This document shows positions 28,824 to 38,257 of a DNA stretch of 64,000 nt, piece by piece. How positions within the stretch are numbered: position 1 is the first letter of the stretch; every line of letters begins with the position of its first letter. The notes beneath the pieces were generated by a model. It was not told where the DNA came from. It searched no databases and saw only the letters and a list, made by a program, of their open reading frames with translations. This DNA is from Candidatus Accumulibacter necessarius (GTDB taxonomy: Bacteria > Pseudomonadota > Gammaproteobacteria > Burkholderiales > Rhodocyclaceae), in assembly GCA_017302435.1 (NCBI GenBank), contig JAFLDL010000023.1:1-64000 (forward strand), written 5' to 3'. The position numbers were made by a program, and so were the translations under genes.

Positions 28824-30026
28824 ATGGAAGCACTCAAGTCTGGTAGCGACGTTCTTTTCATTCTGCTCGGTGGCATCATGGTGCTGGCGATGCATTCCGG
28901 TTTTGCCTTTCTTGAACTGGGCACGGTACGCAAGAAGAGCCAGGTCAATGCTCTGGTCAAGATACTGACCGATTTCTCGGTGTCGACGCTCGCCTATTTC
29001 TTCGTCGGCTACAGCCTTGCATACGGCGTGAACTTCTTCGCCAGTGCCGAAACCCTGCTCGCGAAAAACGGCTTCGAGTTGACGAAGTTCTTCTTTCTGC
29101 TCACCTTCGCGGCGGCGATCCCAGCGATCGTTTCCGGCGGCATCGCCGAGCGGGCGAGGTTCTATCCGCAACTGGCGGCGACCTTTCTGATCGTTGCCTT
29201 CATCTACCCATTCTTCGAAGGTATCGCCTGGAATCAGGCCTTTGGCGTACAGGCGTGGCTGAAGACGACCTACGGCGAGGAGTTCCACGACTTTGCCGGG
29301 TCGGTTGTGGTGCATGCGATGGGCGGGTGGATTGCCCTCCCGGCCGTTCTTCTGCTTGGCGCTCGTTATGGACGCTACACCCGCGAAGGGCGTGTGTCGG
29401 CACACCCACCGTCGTCGATTCCCTTCCTGGCGTTGGGCGCCTGGATTCTGACCGTCGGCTGGTTCGGCTTCAACGTCATGAGCGCCCAGACGATCGACAA
29501 GATCTCGGGCCTTGTCGCCATCAATTCGTTGATGGCGATGGTTGGCGGCACGCTGGTGGCGATGGTAGCGGGCAGGAACGATCCCGGCTTCGTGCACAAC
29601 GGCCCACTTGCCGGACTGGTGGCTGTCTGTGCCGGCTCGGATCTGATGCACCCGATGGGTGCGCTGGTGGTTGGTGGCGTCGCGGGCGGGCTGTTCGTGG
29701 TGATGTTCACGCTGACCCAGAACCGGTGGAAGATTGATGACGTGCTCGGCGTCTGGCCGCTGCATGGTCTTTGCGGCGCCTGGGGCGGCATCGCGGCTGG
29801 CATCTTCGGCAGCAAGGCGCTAGGCGGCGTCGGCGGCGTCGCCTTCATGCCACAGTTGCTGATGACCGGGCTGGCAATCACCATTGCCCTGGTCGGCAGC
29901 ACCCTGGTGTACGGCCTGCTGAAATCGACCGTCGGCCTGCGGCTCGATCAGGAACAGGAGTACAGCGGCGCCGATCTCTCGATCCACAGGATCACCGCAA
30001 CGCCCGAGCGCGAAACCAACTGGTGA
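28824..30026 (+). CDS. amtB: ammonium transporter (Amt/MEP/Rh family)
   Basis: Trimeric inner-membrane ammonium channel (400 aa, about 11 transmembrane helices). The twin pore histidines are in VVHAMGGW and PLHGLCGAWGG; the outer-gate FFEGIAWNQAFG and GPLAGLVAVCAG segments are also conserved. ATG 28824 sits 3 bases after AGGAGGA. The start lacks a long signal sequence, which many non-enteric Amt proteins also lack. No glnK lies beside it, unlike the common glnK-amtB pair. A sigma-54 promoter precedes it. Confidence 0.95.
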   Translation: MEALKSGSDVLFILLGGIMVLAMHSGFAFLELGTVRKKSQVNALVKILTDFSVSTLAYFFVGYSLAYGVNFFASAETLLAKNGFELTKFFFLLTFAAAIPAIVSGGIAERARFYPQLAATFLIVAFIYPFFEGIAWNQAFGVQAWLKTTYGEEFHDFAGSVVVHAMGGWIALPAVLLLGARYGRYTREGRVSAHPPSSIPFLALGAWILTVGWFGFNVMSAQTIDKISGLVAINSLMAMVGGTLVAMVAGRNDPGFVHNGPLAGLVAVCAGSDLMHPMGALVVGGVAGGLFVVMFTLTQNRWKIDDVLGVWPLHGLCGAWGGIAAGIFGSKALGGVGGVAFMPQLLMTGLAITIALVGSTLVYGLLKSTVGLRLDQEQEYSGADLSIHRITATPERETNW

Positions 30027-30103
30027 CGACGCTGCAATTGTGCAGCCCAGCCCATCAGCCCGAGCAGGACTGACAGTTCGCGAAAACGGCTACACGAGCA
30101 AGC

Positions 30104-30131
30104 TGCCCTTCCCGCATGCTGGGGAAGGGCA
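30104..30131. terminator. convergent-side hairpin between amtB and a CBS gene
   Basis: Perfect 10-bp stem TGCCCTTCCC / GGGAAGGGCA with an 8-base loop, between two convergent genes. It could act on both strands. It lacks a long T-tract. Confidence 0.5.
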
Positions 30132-30167
30132 CTGGCCATTGCTTTCGTTGGTGAATGTCAGGGCAGC

Positions 30168-30767
30168 TCAGTGACCGAGAGAACTCACCACCTGCGAGAA
30201 GGTCTGCGCAATTTCCGCTGATTGCGGCGCAAGCCCCATCTGGCGCTCGATCTGCGACAGCAGGAAGACGCCGCAGAGAACGTGGTGGTCCTCTTCATCG
30301 TGGTCGACCACCAAGCAATGAGGCGTTCCCAACTCCTTGAGGGCAGCAAGCACATTGCCAACCCGGGCTGTGCTTACGTCTCTCAGGTGCATGACCTCGG
30401 CGTCGTCGTGCTTGCTGATCATTACATCGCCGACCACCAGTTCACTTGGGCGAACACCCATGGTATGCGCCACGGCCAGTGGCCGGTGCCCCTTGGTCCC
30501 CGCTTCGGTCACTATGCCCAGCAGATGGCTCTGCTCATCGGCCACCAGCAGATAGTGCGTATGGCAAAGCAGCATGATTCTATTGGCATCTTCGAGCGAG
30601 GTATCGCGAGCAATGGCTACCGGCGCGACGCGCTGCAAATCGGTCATCACTGCCAGTGCCGGTGACTGGGCATCAACCGGTGGCCGGGTTGCCGGTTTGG
30701 GCAGGTAACACGGAACACCCCTCTGGAGCCTGGTCCAGGGGAGAGGTTTGAAGCGCGTATCGGGCAT
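30168..30767 (-). CDS. CBS-domain pair protein with N-terminal extension
   Basis: About 199 aa. A basic, Pro-rich N-terminus of roughly 40 residues precedes two CBS-like motifs (about 45-105 and 110-185) with HYLLVADEQSHLLGIVTE and PHCLVVDHDEEDHHVLCGVF. It resembles stand-alone betaproteobacterial CBS proteins of unknown ligand. It is convergent with amtB and 107 bases downstream of the PIG-L gene on the same strand, so it may have its own promoter. Confidence 0.8.
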   Translation of the reverse strand: MPDTRFKPLPWTRLQRGVPCYLPKPATRPPVDAQSPALAVMTDLQRVAPVAIARDTSLEDANRIMLLCHTHYLLVADEQSHLLGIVTEAGTKGHRPLAVAHTMGVRPSELVVGDVMISKHDDAEVMHLRDVSTARVGNVLAALKELGTPHCLVVDHDEEDHHVLCGVFLLSQIERQMGLAPQSAEIAQTFSQVVSSLGH

Positions 30768-30874
30768 TTTCGGAATCCTCCTCGTCTGTGGTCGACGGGA
30801 GAATTAAAGCACTGATGTTTCCTCCCTGGCAAGCGACCGAAAGCCCGCTGTCGGGACAAGTCTTCGGGGACAGC

Positions 30875-32275
30875 TCAGGAACGAAAGCGACAAACCCAGA
30901 AGAGTTCATGCCGGCGAACCGCTTTGCGGAAGAATTCATCTTCGCCGGTAACGGGCCAGCGGCGACCGGCAAGTGCTTGCTGGATGAACCGCCGCAGACG
31001 CTTCTTCAACGGCAGACGGCCCTGCAGATCGTGCTGCATCGTCAACGCCATGGCCTTGTCGAGCTGCACCTCCGGGCCCAGGATCGGGCTCCACAGCCCA
31101 TCGACCGGCAACGGCGCGAGCGCTGGCGGCAGCGCGATGCCATTGCCGGCAGGCCCCATCGGCCAACGGTCATTGTCGTGCAGGTGATTGGCGTAGAAAA
31201 GGGCGATCTCGGGCTGCCAGCGCGACTGCTGCAAGGCCTGAGCCAGCGCCTCGGTGGTAGCGACATGATCGGGGTGCGGGTCGAGCTGCGGGTGCGGGGT
31301 GACGATCACTTCCGGGTGAAAGTGCTCGAGCAGCGCCACCAGGTCGGCCAGCAGGTTCCTGCCAGTGGCCAAGCCATCGGCGTCGGCCGGCATCAGCAGC
31401 GGGTTTTGGCGACGAACGCTGCGCACGTCCGCGTCTGCGGACTCGCGCGAAGCAAACGATTGCCCAGGGTCGGCGAGCATCGCCGGAAGCTGCAGGCAAT
31501 AGTAACCGAGCTGCACGCATCGGTCCTGTGACACGCCGCCCCAGAGCGGCACGGCCAGGCTGTCCCAACTGCGCAAACGCCCTTTCAGACGCGCTGCCTG
31601 TGCAGCGTTCAGGCCCAGGCGCTGGTAGCCCCCGGCCTCGATTTCGCCCTGCGTCAGGGTGACGATGACCACGTCCCGCGCCCGACTGTACAGGCCGAAC
31701 GCCGCCAGCTCGGCATCGTCAGCATGTGGCGCCAGCAGCATGATGCGGCGCTCGGCATAATCCGGATTGTGCATTGAATAGAGCGTACCGCTGACCGGCA
31801 AGCGGCAATGGCGCCCCTTGAGCCACAGCTCACCCTTGCCGAGTGCATCAGCCTGGCCCGACAGGTTGAGGTAACGGCGACCGAACACCCCTCGCTCGAA
31901 ATCCTGCCGGTCGTCGCCGAGCAGCACATGCGGGTCCAGGCAGCGGCCGACAACGGTGCTGCGCAGGTACAGCTCAAGTATCAAGGTCTCGCCGGCCACC
32001 AGCGGCGCGCTCAACTGGAGGCGACCCTTGACCAGCGACACGCTTTGCCTCGCCGCTTCGGGCGGGAAGCCGTACTGGTAATCGTCTTGCGGTGAATAAA
32101 AGAAATGGTCGGCAAACCACGCTTCATGGGCAATCCAGCCCAACAGCAGCAGCAGCGGCACCAGCCACCAGACGGCAAACACGCCGATCGCGACAAGCCC
32201 TGCCAGGCTCGCCAGCAGGAAGAGGCGCTTGTGCCGGCGATGACGTAATAGCAACTGCTGTTTACGTAAACTCAT
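30875..32275 (-). CDS. PIG-L/LmbE family deacetylase, membrane-anchored
   Basis: 466 aa. One or two N-terminal hydrophobic segments (residues 18-48) anchor a domain whose centre has the PIG-L zinc motif APHADDAELAAFG and the later HPQLDPHPDHVAT. Such enzymes remove N-acetyl groups from GlcNAc-containing lipids, thiols or glycans. A beta-rich segment of about 100 residues separates the anchor from the catalytic domain. It lies 48 bases downstream of the Mig-14-like gene. The setting suggests modification of an envelope glycan; substrate unknown. Confidence 0.85.
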   Translation of the reverse strand: MSLRKQQLLLRHRRHKRLFLLASLAGLVAIGVFAVWWLVPLLLLLGWIAHEAWFADHFFYSPQDDYQYGFPPEAARQSVSLVKGRLQLSAPLVAGETLILELYLRSTVVGRCLDPHVLLGDDRQDFERGVFGRRYLNLSGQADALGKGELWLKGRHCRLPVSGTLYSMHNPDYAERRIMLLAPHADDAELAAFGLYSRARDVVIVTLTQGEIEAGGYQRLGLNAAQAARLKGRLRSWDSLAVPLWGGVSQDRCVQLGYYCLQLPAMLADPGQSFASRESADADVRSVRRQNPLLMPADADGLATGRNLLADLVALLEHFHPEVIVTPHPQLDPHPDHVATTEALAQALQQSRWQPEIALFYANHLHDNDRWPMGPAGNGIALPPALAPLPVDGLWSPILGPEVQLDKAMALTMQHDLQGRLPLKKRLRRFIQQALAGRRWPVTGEDEFFRKAVRRHELFWVCRFRS

Positions 32276-32323
32276 GGGCTGACTGGGGCGATGAATCCGT
32301 TCCCACCTCGGGCGGGATGGATT

Positions 32324-33220
32324 CTAGGTCTGATAGACGGGCACCGGGTGGCACCAACGATCCTTGTATCCGCGATCCGCACGACCGAAGGAATAACGCA
32401 AGGGCTTGCCAAGCGCACGCGCCTCTTGCCAGGCGACTTGCGTATTGACGAAACTCAATACGCTGCCGGGGCTCAAGTCTGCATAGCGCGAGTCAACACC
32501 ACCGTTAATGTACTCCAGCGAAATCCATTTCGGCGCTTCTACCCGATAGAGAATCTGGATGGCAATCGGCAGTCCGTTAAGCAACAGCACCGAGCCGGTC
32601 ATGAACTCGCGCAGCAGCGCAAACACCTGGTCCCGATGCGCCTGGCCCTTGGCAGCAAAACCCCACCGGCGCTCGAACAATTCGCCGTAAATGGCTGCCT
32701 GCTGGACCGGGGAAAAGTCCCCTATCGGCAGCACCCTTCCACCGGCCTCCTCAAACAGCCGCAACTCGCGCCGCTGGTTGTAGCGGAACTTTTTCGAGTA
32801 GTCCTCCGGCGCACGCGCGAGCGCCAGCCCTTCCAGCTGCGGCCGCAGCGTGCTGATCCGTCCGGCATTGAGTTCCGAGACGTAGCGCATGCGCTGACGC
32901 ACCGGAACAGTGACCTGCTCGGCGATCGGCAGAATAATCTCGGCATTGCCCAGGTCAAACAGGCCGCGCCGCCCACGCTTCTTCAGCACCTCCTTGGATA
33001 GCGCCAGATGTCGCCCCCAGCAGGGAATCGCCGCCAGCAATTGATCGCTCGCAAACCAGCCGAGGTAACGAACCGGAATGCGTGCCAGGTCAGCCAGGCG
33101 CTCGACGACGACCGGATACGTCGCGACGCTGCCCCCGAAGCACTCCCAGGCTTGTGCGTAACTAGCCGCGTCGATTGGCGTCCAGCCACGCTCGCGCCAG
33201 GCGCGCAGGAGACTCAACAT
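32324..33220 (-). CDS. Mig-14-like protein (GNAT/FemAB-like fold)
   Basis: About 298 aa. The central KFRYNQRRELRLFEEAGG and LFERRWGF stretches and the C-terminal LRYSFGRADRGYKDRW match Mig-14, an inner-membrane-associated protein required for antimicrobial-peptide resistance in Salmonella; its biochemical activity is not settled. ATG 33220 (MLSLLRAW) is preferred; the frame is open 27 codons further upstream. It is transcribed with the PIG-L deacetylase gene. Together they suggest an envelope modification that affects cationic peptide binding. Confidence 0.75.
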   Translation of the reverse strand: MLSLLRAWRERGWTPIDAASYAQAWECFGGSVATYPVVVERLADLARIPVRYLGWFASDQLLAAIPCWGRHLALSKEVLKKRGRRGLFDLGNAEIILPIAEQVTVPVRQRMRYVSELNAGRISTLRPQLEGLALARAPEDYSKKFRYNQRRELRLFEEAGGRVLPIGDFSPVQQAAIYGELFERRWGFAAKGQAHRDQVFALLREFMTGSVLLLNGLPIAIQILYRVEAPKWISLEYINGGVDSRYADLSPGSVLSFVNTQVAWQEARALGKPLRYSFGRADRGYKDRWCHPVPVYQT

Positions 33221-33422
33221 CGGCGGTCCGTTGCAGCAGCGTGCGGCACTTGATGCATTGCCAACCAAGTAGCGCGCAAAGGCTCCTGAGTGCGCGCCCA
33301 CGGCTCATCATGGCACATGATGCGGTCGATCCTCGCTAACGGGGAAAGCGAGAATGTACCGCGTTTCATCATTGCCTGGCTGACTGTGCAGGAAGCGTTC
33401 GCCCGCATCTGCTTGCATCTCT

Positions 33423-34475
33423 ATGCAGATTGCGGAAAATGGGCAGATTAGCCAGCGGCAGTTCTCGGCGGGCTCCCTAGCAGCGAGGTGGAAGATCTTG
33501 CCTGGAAGAATTCACTCCGGCGGCAACCAGAGGAGCGATAGCGCGCCTGACGGCGCGTGCACTAGCAGGACTCAGCCCGAGGGAGTTCTGATCAGCGTCA
33601 TCATTCCCACCTACAACTATGCACATTTGCTGCCGCGGGCGCTTGACTCGGTGGTCGGACAATTGGCAACCGACGTTGAACTGATCGTCGTCAACGACGG
33701 CTCGACCGATGCCACCAAGGAAGTGTTGGCGGGATACGCCGCTCGTCATCCACAATTGCGGGTAATCGACCAAGCCAACGCGGGTGCAGCGGCAGCACGT
33801 AATCATGGGATTCGCGAGTCGCGGGCACCCTACGCACTACTTCTCGACGCTGACGATGAACTGCTGCCGGATGCCCTGGCAAAGCTGCGCGCGGTGGTCG
33901 CAGCAAAACCGACAGCTGGCATGGTTCTCGGCGCGCAGATCACGGTCTACCCGGACGGTCGCGAACGGCTGCGGCTGCCGACGGCGGTGCCAGATGCGTC
34001 GCCAGTACAACTGGCAAAGCGCTACCTGCTCGAAAAGCGAGTCTCTATCTCGCACAGCTGTTCGCTGTTTCGCCGCGATCTGCTCCTGCAAAGACCCTAC
34101 CCCGAGAGTCTCCGCGGTGGAGAAGACGTTGCAGTCTTCGCATTTCTCTTGGTGAGTGCCCCTGTCGCCATTACCCGCGCACCGCTGGCGCGCATACACA
34201 AACATGCGGACAGCCTCCGGCATAGCCGTGAAAACGAGGAGCAGCGGGCCGTCGCTATGGTTTCCGAAGTCTTCGGAGGTCTACCGACCGAATGCCAACC
34301 GCTGCGAAGACCCTATGAAGCGCAGCGTTTTCTATCACTGTTTCGCGCCGAATTGCTGGCTGGAGACCGCTCGACCGCCTGGCGCTATTATCGCTGCGCT
34401 TTTCGCTTGAGCCCGCTGCAGTCGTTGCGCGGCCGCCATTTGCGCAAAGCCATTCGATTGTTGATGAGACGCTAG
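33423..34475 (+). CDS. glycosyltransferase family 2
   Basis: GT-A fold transferase with the family start ISVIIPTYNYAHLLPRALDS, ELIVVNDGSTD, ANAGAAAARNHGI and the metal-binding DADDE. The C-terminus is short and soluble, so it probably works on a lipid-linked acceptor at the inner face of the membrane. The start is unsettled: ATG 33423 has no Shine-Dalgarno and gives 55 extra residues. The conserved domain begins near 33590, right after GAGGGAG, where only CTG or ATC codons occur. The true start may be non-canonical. It is followed after 17 bases by the next gene. Confidence 0.82.
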   Translation: MQIAENGQISQRQFSAGSLAARWKILPGRIHSGGNQRSDSAPDGACTSRTQPEGVLISVIIPTYNYAHLLPRALDSVVGQLATDVELIVVNDGSTDATKEVLAGYAARHPQLRVIDQANAGAAAARNHGIRESRAPYALLLDADDELLPDALAKLRAVVAAKPTAGMVLGAQITVYPDGRERLRLPTAVPDASPVQLAKRYLLEKRVSISHSCSLFRRDLLLQRPYPESLRGGEDVAVFAFLLVSAPVAITRAPLARIHKHADSLRHSRENEEQRAVAMVSEVFGGLPTECQPLRRPYEAQRFLSLFRAELLAGDRSTAWRYYRCAFRLSPLQSLRGRHLRKAIRLLMRR

Positions 34476-34492
34476 GATTGCGGAGGACGCGT

Positions 34493-35956
34493 TTGACGAG
34501 GTTCTTGATGCTGACTGCTGTTAAGCTGCCCAAGTGGCTGTCGCCCCCGCGAATGGCGTTTCTTGCGAGTTTGCTGCTCTCCTTGATTGCTGTTGCCGGC
34601 ACGGTAACCGTTGGCAAGGATGCGGCGCGTTATCTGTACATTAGCCAGGAGGTCATCAGGCAAACCCCTGCAGTGGCGTTTGAGCTTTTCACTTGGCCAT
34701 GGTTTTCTTTGTTGTTGGCTATAACCCACCATGTTTCCGGCGTTTCGCTGGAGTTGGCTGCCTACCTGTGGTGCGCTTTTCTGATGGCGGGCACCTGCGC
34801 CTTGTTGGTATCGATCACCCAACGGTATGTTACCGACGGGGGTTATTGGGCTTGTCTGGTGGTATTGTCGATTCCCGCCTTCAACCACCTTCGCAGCGAC
34901 ATCATCAGAGAGTTTGGCTTCTGGTTTTTCTGCGCCCTGGCTCTTTGGCTGATGCTGAGTTGGCTTGAGCGTGGCGGCTGGCTTCGGGCAACGTTGGTGC
35001 AGCTTGCCGTTGCTATGGCGGCGCTCTTTCGCATCGAGGCGGTTTTCCTGTTTCCGGTTCTTGCACTCTCTCTGCTGGGTGATCTGAATACACGCCAAGG
35101 CTGGCTGAAGCTCTTTCAGATCACTCTATTCTTGCTTGCAGGAATCATGACTGTATTGTTCTTGCTGATTTCAGGTTATACGCTCTCCCAGCCTCGCGTC
35201 GACTACGTTGCATCTCTGATTGATCCCCGGATTTTTTTGGAAAGGTTTAATCTGATGACCGGCAAGTTTGCCGACGTGGCTCTTGAAAAGTACTCAAAAG
35301 ACGACGCCAGAGAAATCGTCTTTTTTGGCCTTCTGCTCACCTTGATAACCAAGTTTATTGCGTTATGTGGGCCGCTGACCATTCCTTTTCTGTATCGTCC
35401 CACCTGGCGTGTAGTCACTGATTATTGGCGGCAGTTCAGGCCACTAGCCTGGGCCTGGCTGCTTTATTTCTGCATGCTGCTGATCTTCTTTGTTCAGGAG
35501 AGATTCATCAACTCACGTTATGTCAGCTTCCTGAATCTGCTCGCAGTTCCTGTGCTGACAATGGCCCTCATCTCTTTCGCCAAGAGATTCCCACGTCTTG
35601 GGAAAGTGGTCATTATTCTGGCCTTGCTGGTCATGCTGCATAACGTCGTATCGTTCAACCCGAAGAAAACGCATTACCTCGAGGCAGCCGCCTGGCTATC
35701 GCAAAACACGAGCCCTGCAGACGCCATATTTTATGAGGATTCACGGCTCGCCTATTACGCGGGCAGAGGTTATCCCTCTATGCCCACTCGTGCGGAGGCC
35801 ATGAGTCCGGAGCATGCGCGGGACTTTCGCTATTTCGTGCTGACGATCAAGCCTGGGGACACCTCGCTGCAAATCTGGATGACGGAGCAGCACAAGCAGG
35901 TCCTGAGTCAGTTCGAGAATCGCAGAGGCGAACGCGTCGTGGTCATTGGCGATTGA
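34493..35956 (+). CDS. polytopic membrane protein, probable GT-C-type glycosyltransferase
   Basis: About 487 aa with roughly ten hydrophobic segments and a C-terminal soluble part of about 100 residues. No family signature is certain. The early loop VTVGKDAARYLYISQEV, with an acidic residue between the first two helices, and the overall layout fit the GT-C/ArnT-like class using polyprenyl-phosphate sugars. I chose TTG 34493, which has GGAGG six bases upstream; TTG 34478 and ATG 34508 are alternatives. Base composition is visibly lower in GC than its neighbours, suggesting later acquisition. It is in an operon with the GT2 gene. Confidence 0.65.
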   Translation: MTRFLMLTAVKLPKWLSPPRMAFLASLLLSLIAVAGTVTVGKDAARYLYISQEVIRQTPAVAFELFTWPWFSLLLAITHHVSGVSLELAAYLWCAFLMAGTCALLVSITQRYVTDGGYWACLVVLSIPAFNHLRSDIIREFGFWFFCALALWLMLSWLERGGWLRATLVQLAVAMAALFRIEAVFLFPVLALSLLGDLNTRQGWLKLFQITLFLLAGIMTVLFLLISGYTLSQPRVDYVASLIDPRIFLERFNLMTGKFADVALEKYSKDDAREIVFFGLLLTLITKFIALCGPLTIPFLYRPTWRVVTDYWRQFRPLAWAWLLYFCMLLIFFVQERFINSRYVSFLNLLAVPVLTMALISFAKRFPRLGKVVIILALLVMLHNVVSFNPKKTHYLEAAAWLSQNTSPADAIFYEDSRLAYYAGRGYPSMPTRAEAMSPEHARDFRYFVLTIKPGDTSLQIWMTEQHKQVLSQFENRRGERVVVIGD

Positions 35957-36256
35957 CAAGACTCCACCGCACGGTAATTCGGATAATGCGCCGCATCATG
36001 GCTTAATGGGACCCTCGCTCCCGGCCACTGCATCAAGGACGCTCGACATTGCAGCCGGCCACCCTCGGCATTCGCGTCATCAATCCAGCAACCACCACAA
36101 AAAATGGCCCGGTGCTATCATGTGCTCGCCGTGGTGCGGGCTCTTCTGCTGGTGCCGAAAGACGGCGTTATCTGTCTGGCGATTCCGTTGACGGTGGCTG
36201 CTGCGGTGGCAACGACTTGGTGACGCCGGCCATTCTTGGAAAGCTCCTTAAGACTC
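35957..36256 (+). other. intergenic region before the CheR-like methyltransferase gene
   Basis: Three hundred bases with no recognisable gene. A TATCAT that could be a -10 lies near 36116-36121, but no clear -35 is seen. Confidence 0.4.
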
Positions 36257-37111
36257 ATGTCGCAACGCGTCAAGTTCAACCAGAGACTTTTTGATTTACC
36301 GCTGCTGCAAGGAGTTGGCCGGTCAATCCATGCCCGACGGCTTGCGCGCCAAACCAGATTTCAGTCGACCGCGACCCGCTTTTTCAGGAACCTCAAGCAG
36401 TTCCAGGCCTTCGAAGGGCCGCTTTCAGGTCTCGCCGACGGACAGGCGCCGCTAAGGATCCTGGTGGCCGGCTGCAGCTTTGGTTGTGAAGCCTATTCGC
36501 TTGCCGGCTACCTTGCCGTTCGGTTCCCCCAGGTAGACTGGACGATTGATGCGTTCGACATTTCGCAGGCAGCGATCGCGGTGGCACAGCGAGCTGTTTA
36601 TGGCCCCAAACACGGGCTCGGCGACCCTCTGGAACGTGAGGCGAAACCTTATGCAGACCGGTTGTTTGAGCGCTGTGGAGACGAGCGGACCATAGTCCCG
36701 GACATCCGGCAAAGGGTATCCGTATCGCATGGCGATCTGCTGGCGGATGATTTCACGGCCGATCAGTCTTACGATCTGGTGCTGGCGCAGAACTTCCTTG
36801 TGCATATGGATGACGAAGCTGCCTCAGAAGCTTTTTCACGAATCGTCGCCGCTGTGAAGCCGGGCGGTGCCATCTTTGTCGGAGGTATGGACCTCGACAC
36901 AAAGGTGGGCCTTATCAAACACCACGAGTTGATCCCGGTCGACTGGGAGATCGAGGCCATCCACGACAGCGACGAGATGCGCCGATCGACCTGGCCCTGG
37001 GGCTATTGGACACTGGAACCCATCGATCGATCGAGACCCGATTTCACCGCCCGCTACAGCACGATTTTCCGAACGAAGGCCGCGGTCTCCCAACCAGTGG
37101 TCTCCGATTGA
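36257..37111 (+). CDS. CheR-like SAM-dependent methyltransferase
   Basis: About 284 aa. The N-terminal helical segment ends in RFFRNLKQFQ. The SAM-binding core has VAGCSFGCEAYSLAGYL, the counterpart of CheR GCSTGEEPYSLA, followed by TIDAFDISQAAIAVAQRAVYG and, later, DLVLAQNFLVHM. The C-terminus departs from chemotaxis CheR, and no chemoreceptor genes are near. In this polysaccharide cluster it more likely methylates a glycan or small molecule. The start is chosen at ATG 36257; an in-frame TTG at 36236 is possible. Confidence 0.75.
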   Translation: MSQRVKFNQRLFDLPLLQGVGRSIHARRLARQTRFQSTATRFFRNLKQFQAFEGPLSGLADGQAPLRILVAGCSFGCEAYSLAGYLAVRFPQVDWTIDAFDISQAAIAVAQRAVYGPKHGLGDPLEREAKPYADRLFERCGDERTIVPDIRQRVSVSHGDLLADDFTADQSYDLVLAQNFLVHMDDEAASEAFSRIVAAVKPGGAIFVGGMDLDTKVGLIKHHELIPVDWEIEAIHDSDEMRRSTWPWGYWTLEPIDRSRPDFTARYSTIFRTKAAVSQPVVSD

Positions 37112-37344
37112 CCACCCCTGCAAAGATCAGCGATACTCGCACCAAGAGGTGCTGGATGGATTTGCCGTCCTGACCACATCGTTGCCGCCCTTCGCAGATC
37201 CGTCCGGCGCTCGACCCGGACCGCAAGGGCTGGAGGGGCGACCGGCCCCGAATTTGTATCAGGAGCATTAACCGTGAGTTATCCTTTCCCTGCTCGAACA
37301 TGGCTGCGCACACGATGTTCGGAGGGCTGCGGGGTTGAAACACC

Positions 37345-38202
37345 ATGACCATGATTGATAACATCAACGGCGTTGCTTACCCGCGGCAGGATCCTATCCC
37401 TTGCCCCCTTTGCGGACGAGTCAATCAGCCCCGGCCAATCCCGGCTCGCTTCGGTATGCAAACGTCGGTGGCTGAGTGTCTGCCATGTCGATTGGCTTAT
37501 CAGACTCCACGCCCATCCGACGAGGCCTCGCGGGCCTACATGAACTGGCGCTGGTCATCGGGTGACCGTTACGTAACAGACTCGGAGAGCAAGCGGCGCG
37601 CAGCCCGCGAGAAGCTGCGCCAGGTCGAAGCCGTTTGTCGGGAACGTGGCCGCTTGCTGGATTTTGGCGCGGGTTCGGGCGCCTTCGTTCACGTGTCGAT
37701 TGATGGCGGTTGGGATGCTGTCGGCGTCGAACAGAGCGAATCGGCAATCGAACGCGCCAAGACGTACTACGGTATCAGCTTGCTGGACACGCTTCCCGAC
37801 GACCGCTTCGACGTGATTACAATGTGGGACGTGGTCGAACATCTGCGTGACCCCGTAGCCGTGCTCCGACTTCTGCACGCCCGACTCGGCAAGAACGGCG
37901 TTCTCTTCATGGAAACAGGTAACTACGAGAACTGGCGCCGGGTCCTTGAAGGCGATCGATGGGGTCTTTATCTCCTCGACCACCACTTCTACTTCACCCC
38001 GCATAGCCTGGAAGCCGCCACCGCACGAGCGGGCTTTTCTGCCTTCAGCTTGCTCGACATTGACCACTCGGCGCCGTCGTTGCGGCGGACGCTGACCCGG
38101 CCGAGATGGGGAATGCGTGCCTGGCGAGCGTATCGCAACGCCCAGAAAGCGTGGCCCGGGCACGGTGATATCAACGTCATGGTAGCCGTCGCGAAAGCGT
38201 AG
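37345..38202 (+). CDS. class I SAM-dependent methyltransferase with zinc-ribbon N-terminus
   Basis: 285 aa. The N-terminus has two Cys pairs, CPLCG and CLPC, in a likely zinc ribbon. The methyltransferase core follows with LLDFGAGSGAFVHVS, VGVEQSESAIERAK and DVITMWDVVEHLRDP. This domain order is common in sugar or O-antigen methyltransferases of polysaccharide clusters. The substrate is not readable. It is flanked by the CheR-like gene and the pyruvyltransferase on the same strand. Confidence 0.82.
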   Translation: MTMIDNINGVAYPRQDPIPCPLCGRVNQPRPIPARFGMQTSVAECLPCRLAYQTPRPSDEASRAYMNWRWSSGDRYVTDSESKRRAAREKLRQVEAVCRERGRLLDFGAGSGAFVHVSIDGGWDAVGVEQSESAIERAKTYYGISLLDTLPDDRFDVITMWDVVEHLRDPVAVLRLLHARLGKNGVLFMETGNYENWRRVLEGDRWGLYLLDHHFYFTPHSLEAATARAGFSAFSLLDIDHSAPSLRRTLTRPRWGMRAWRAYRNAQKAWPGHGDINVMVAVAKA

Positions 38203-38257
38203 CCCCCTGTTCTCGAAGAGATAGGTGACACCCGCTAACCGCGGGGGGGAGGGTTCT

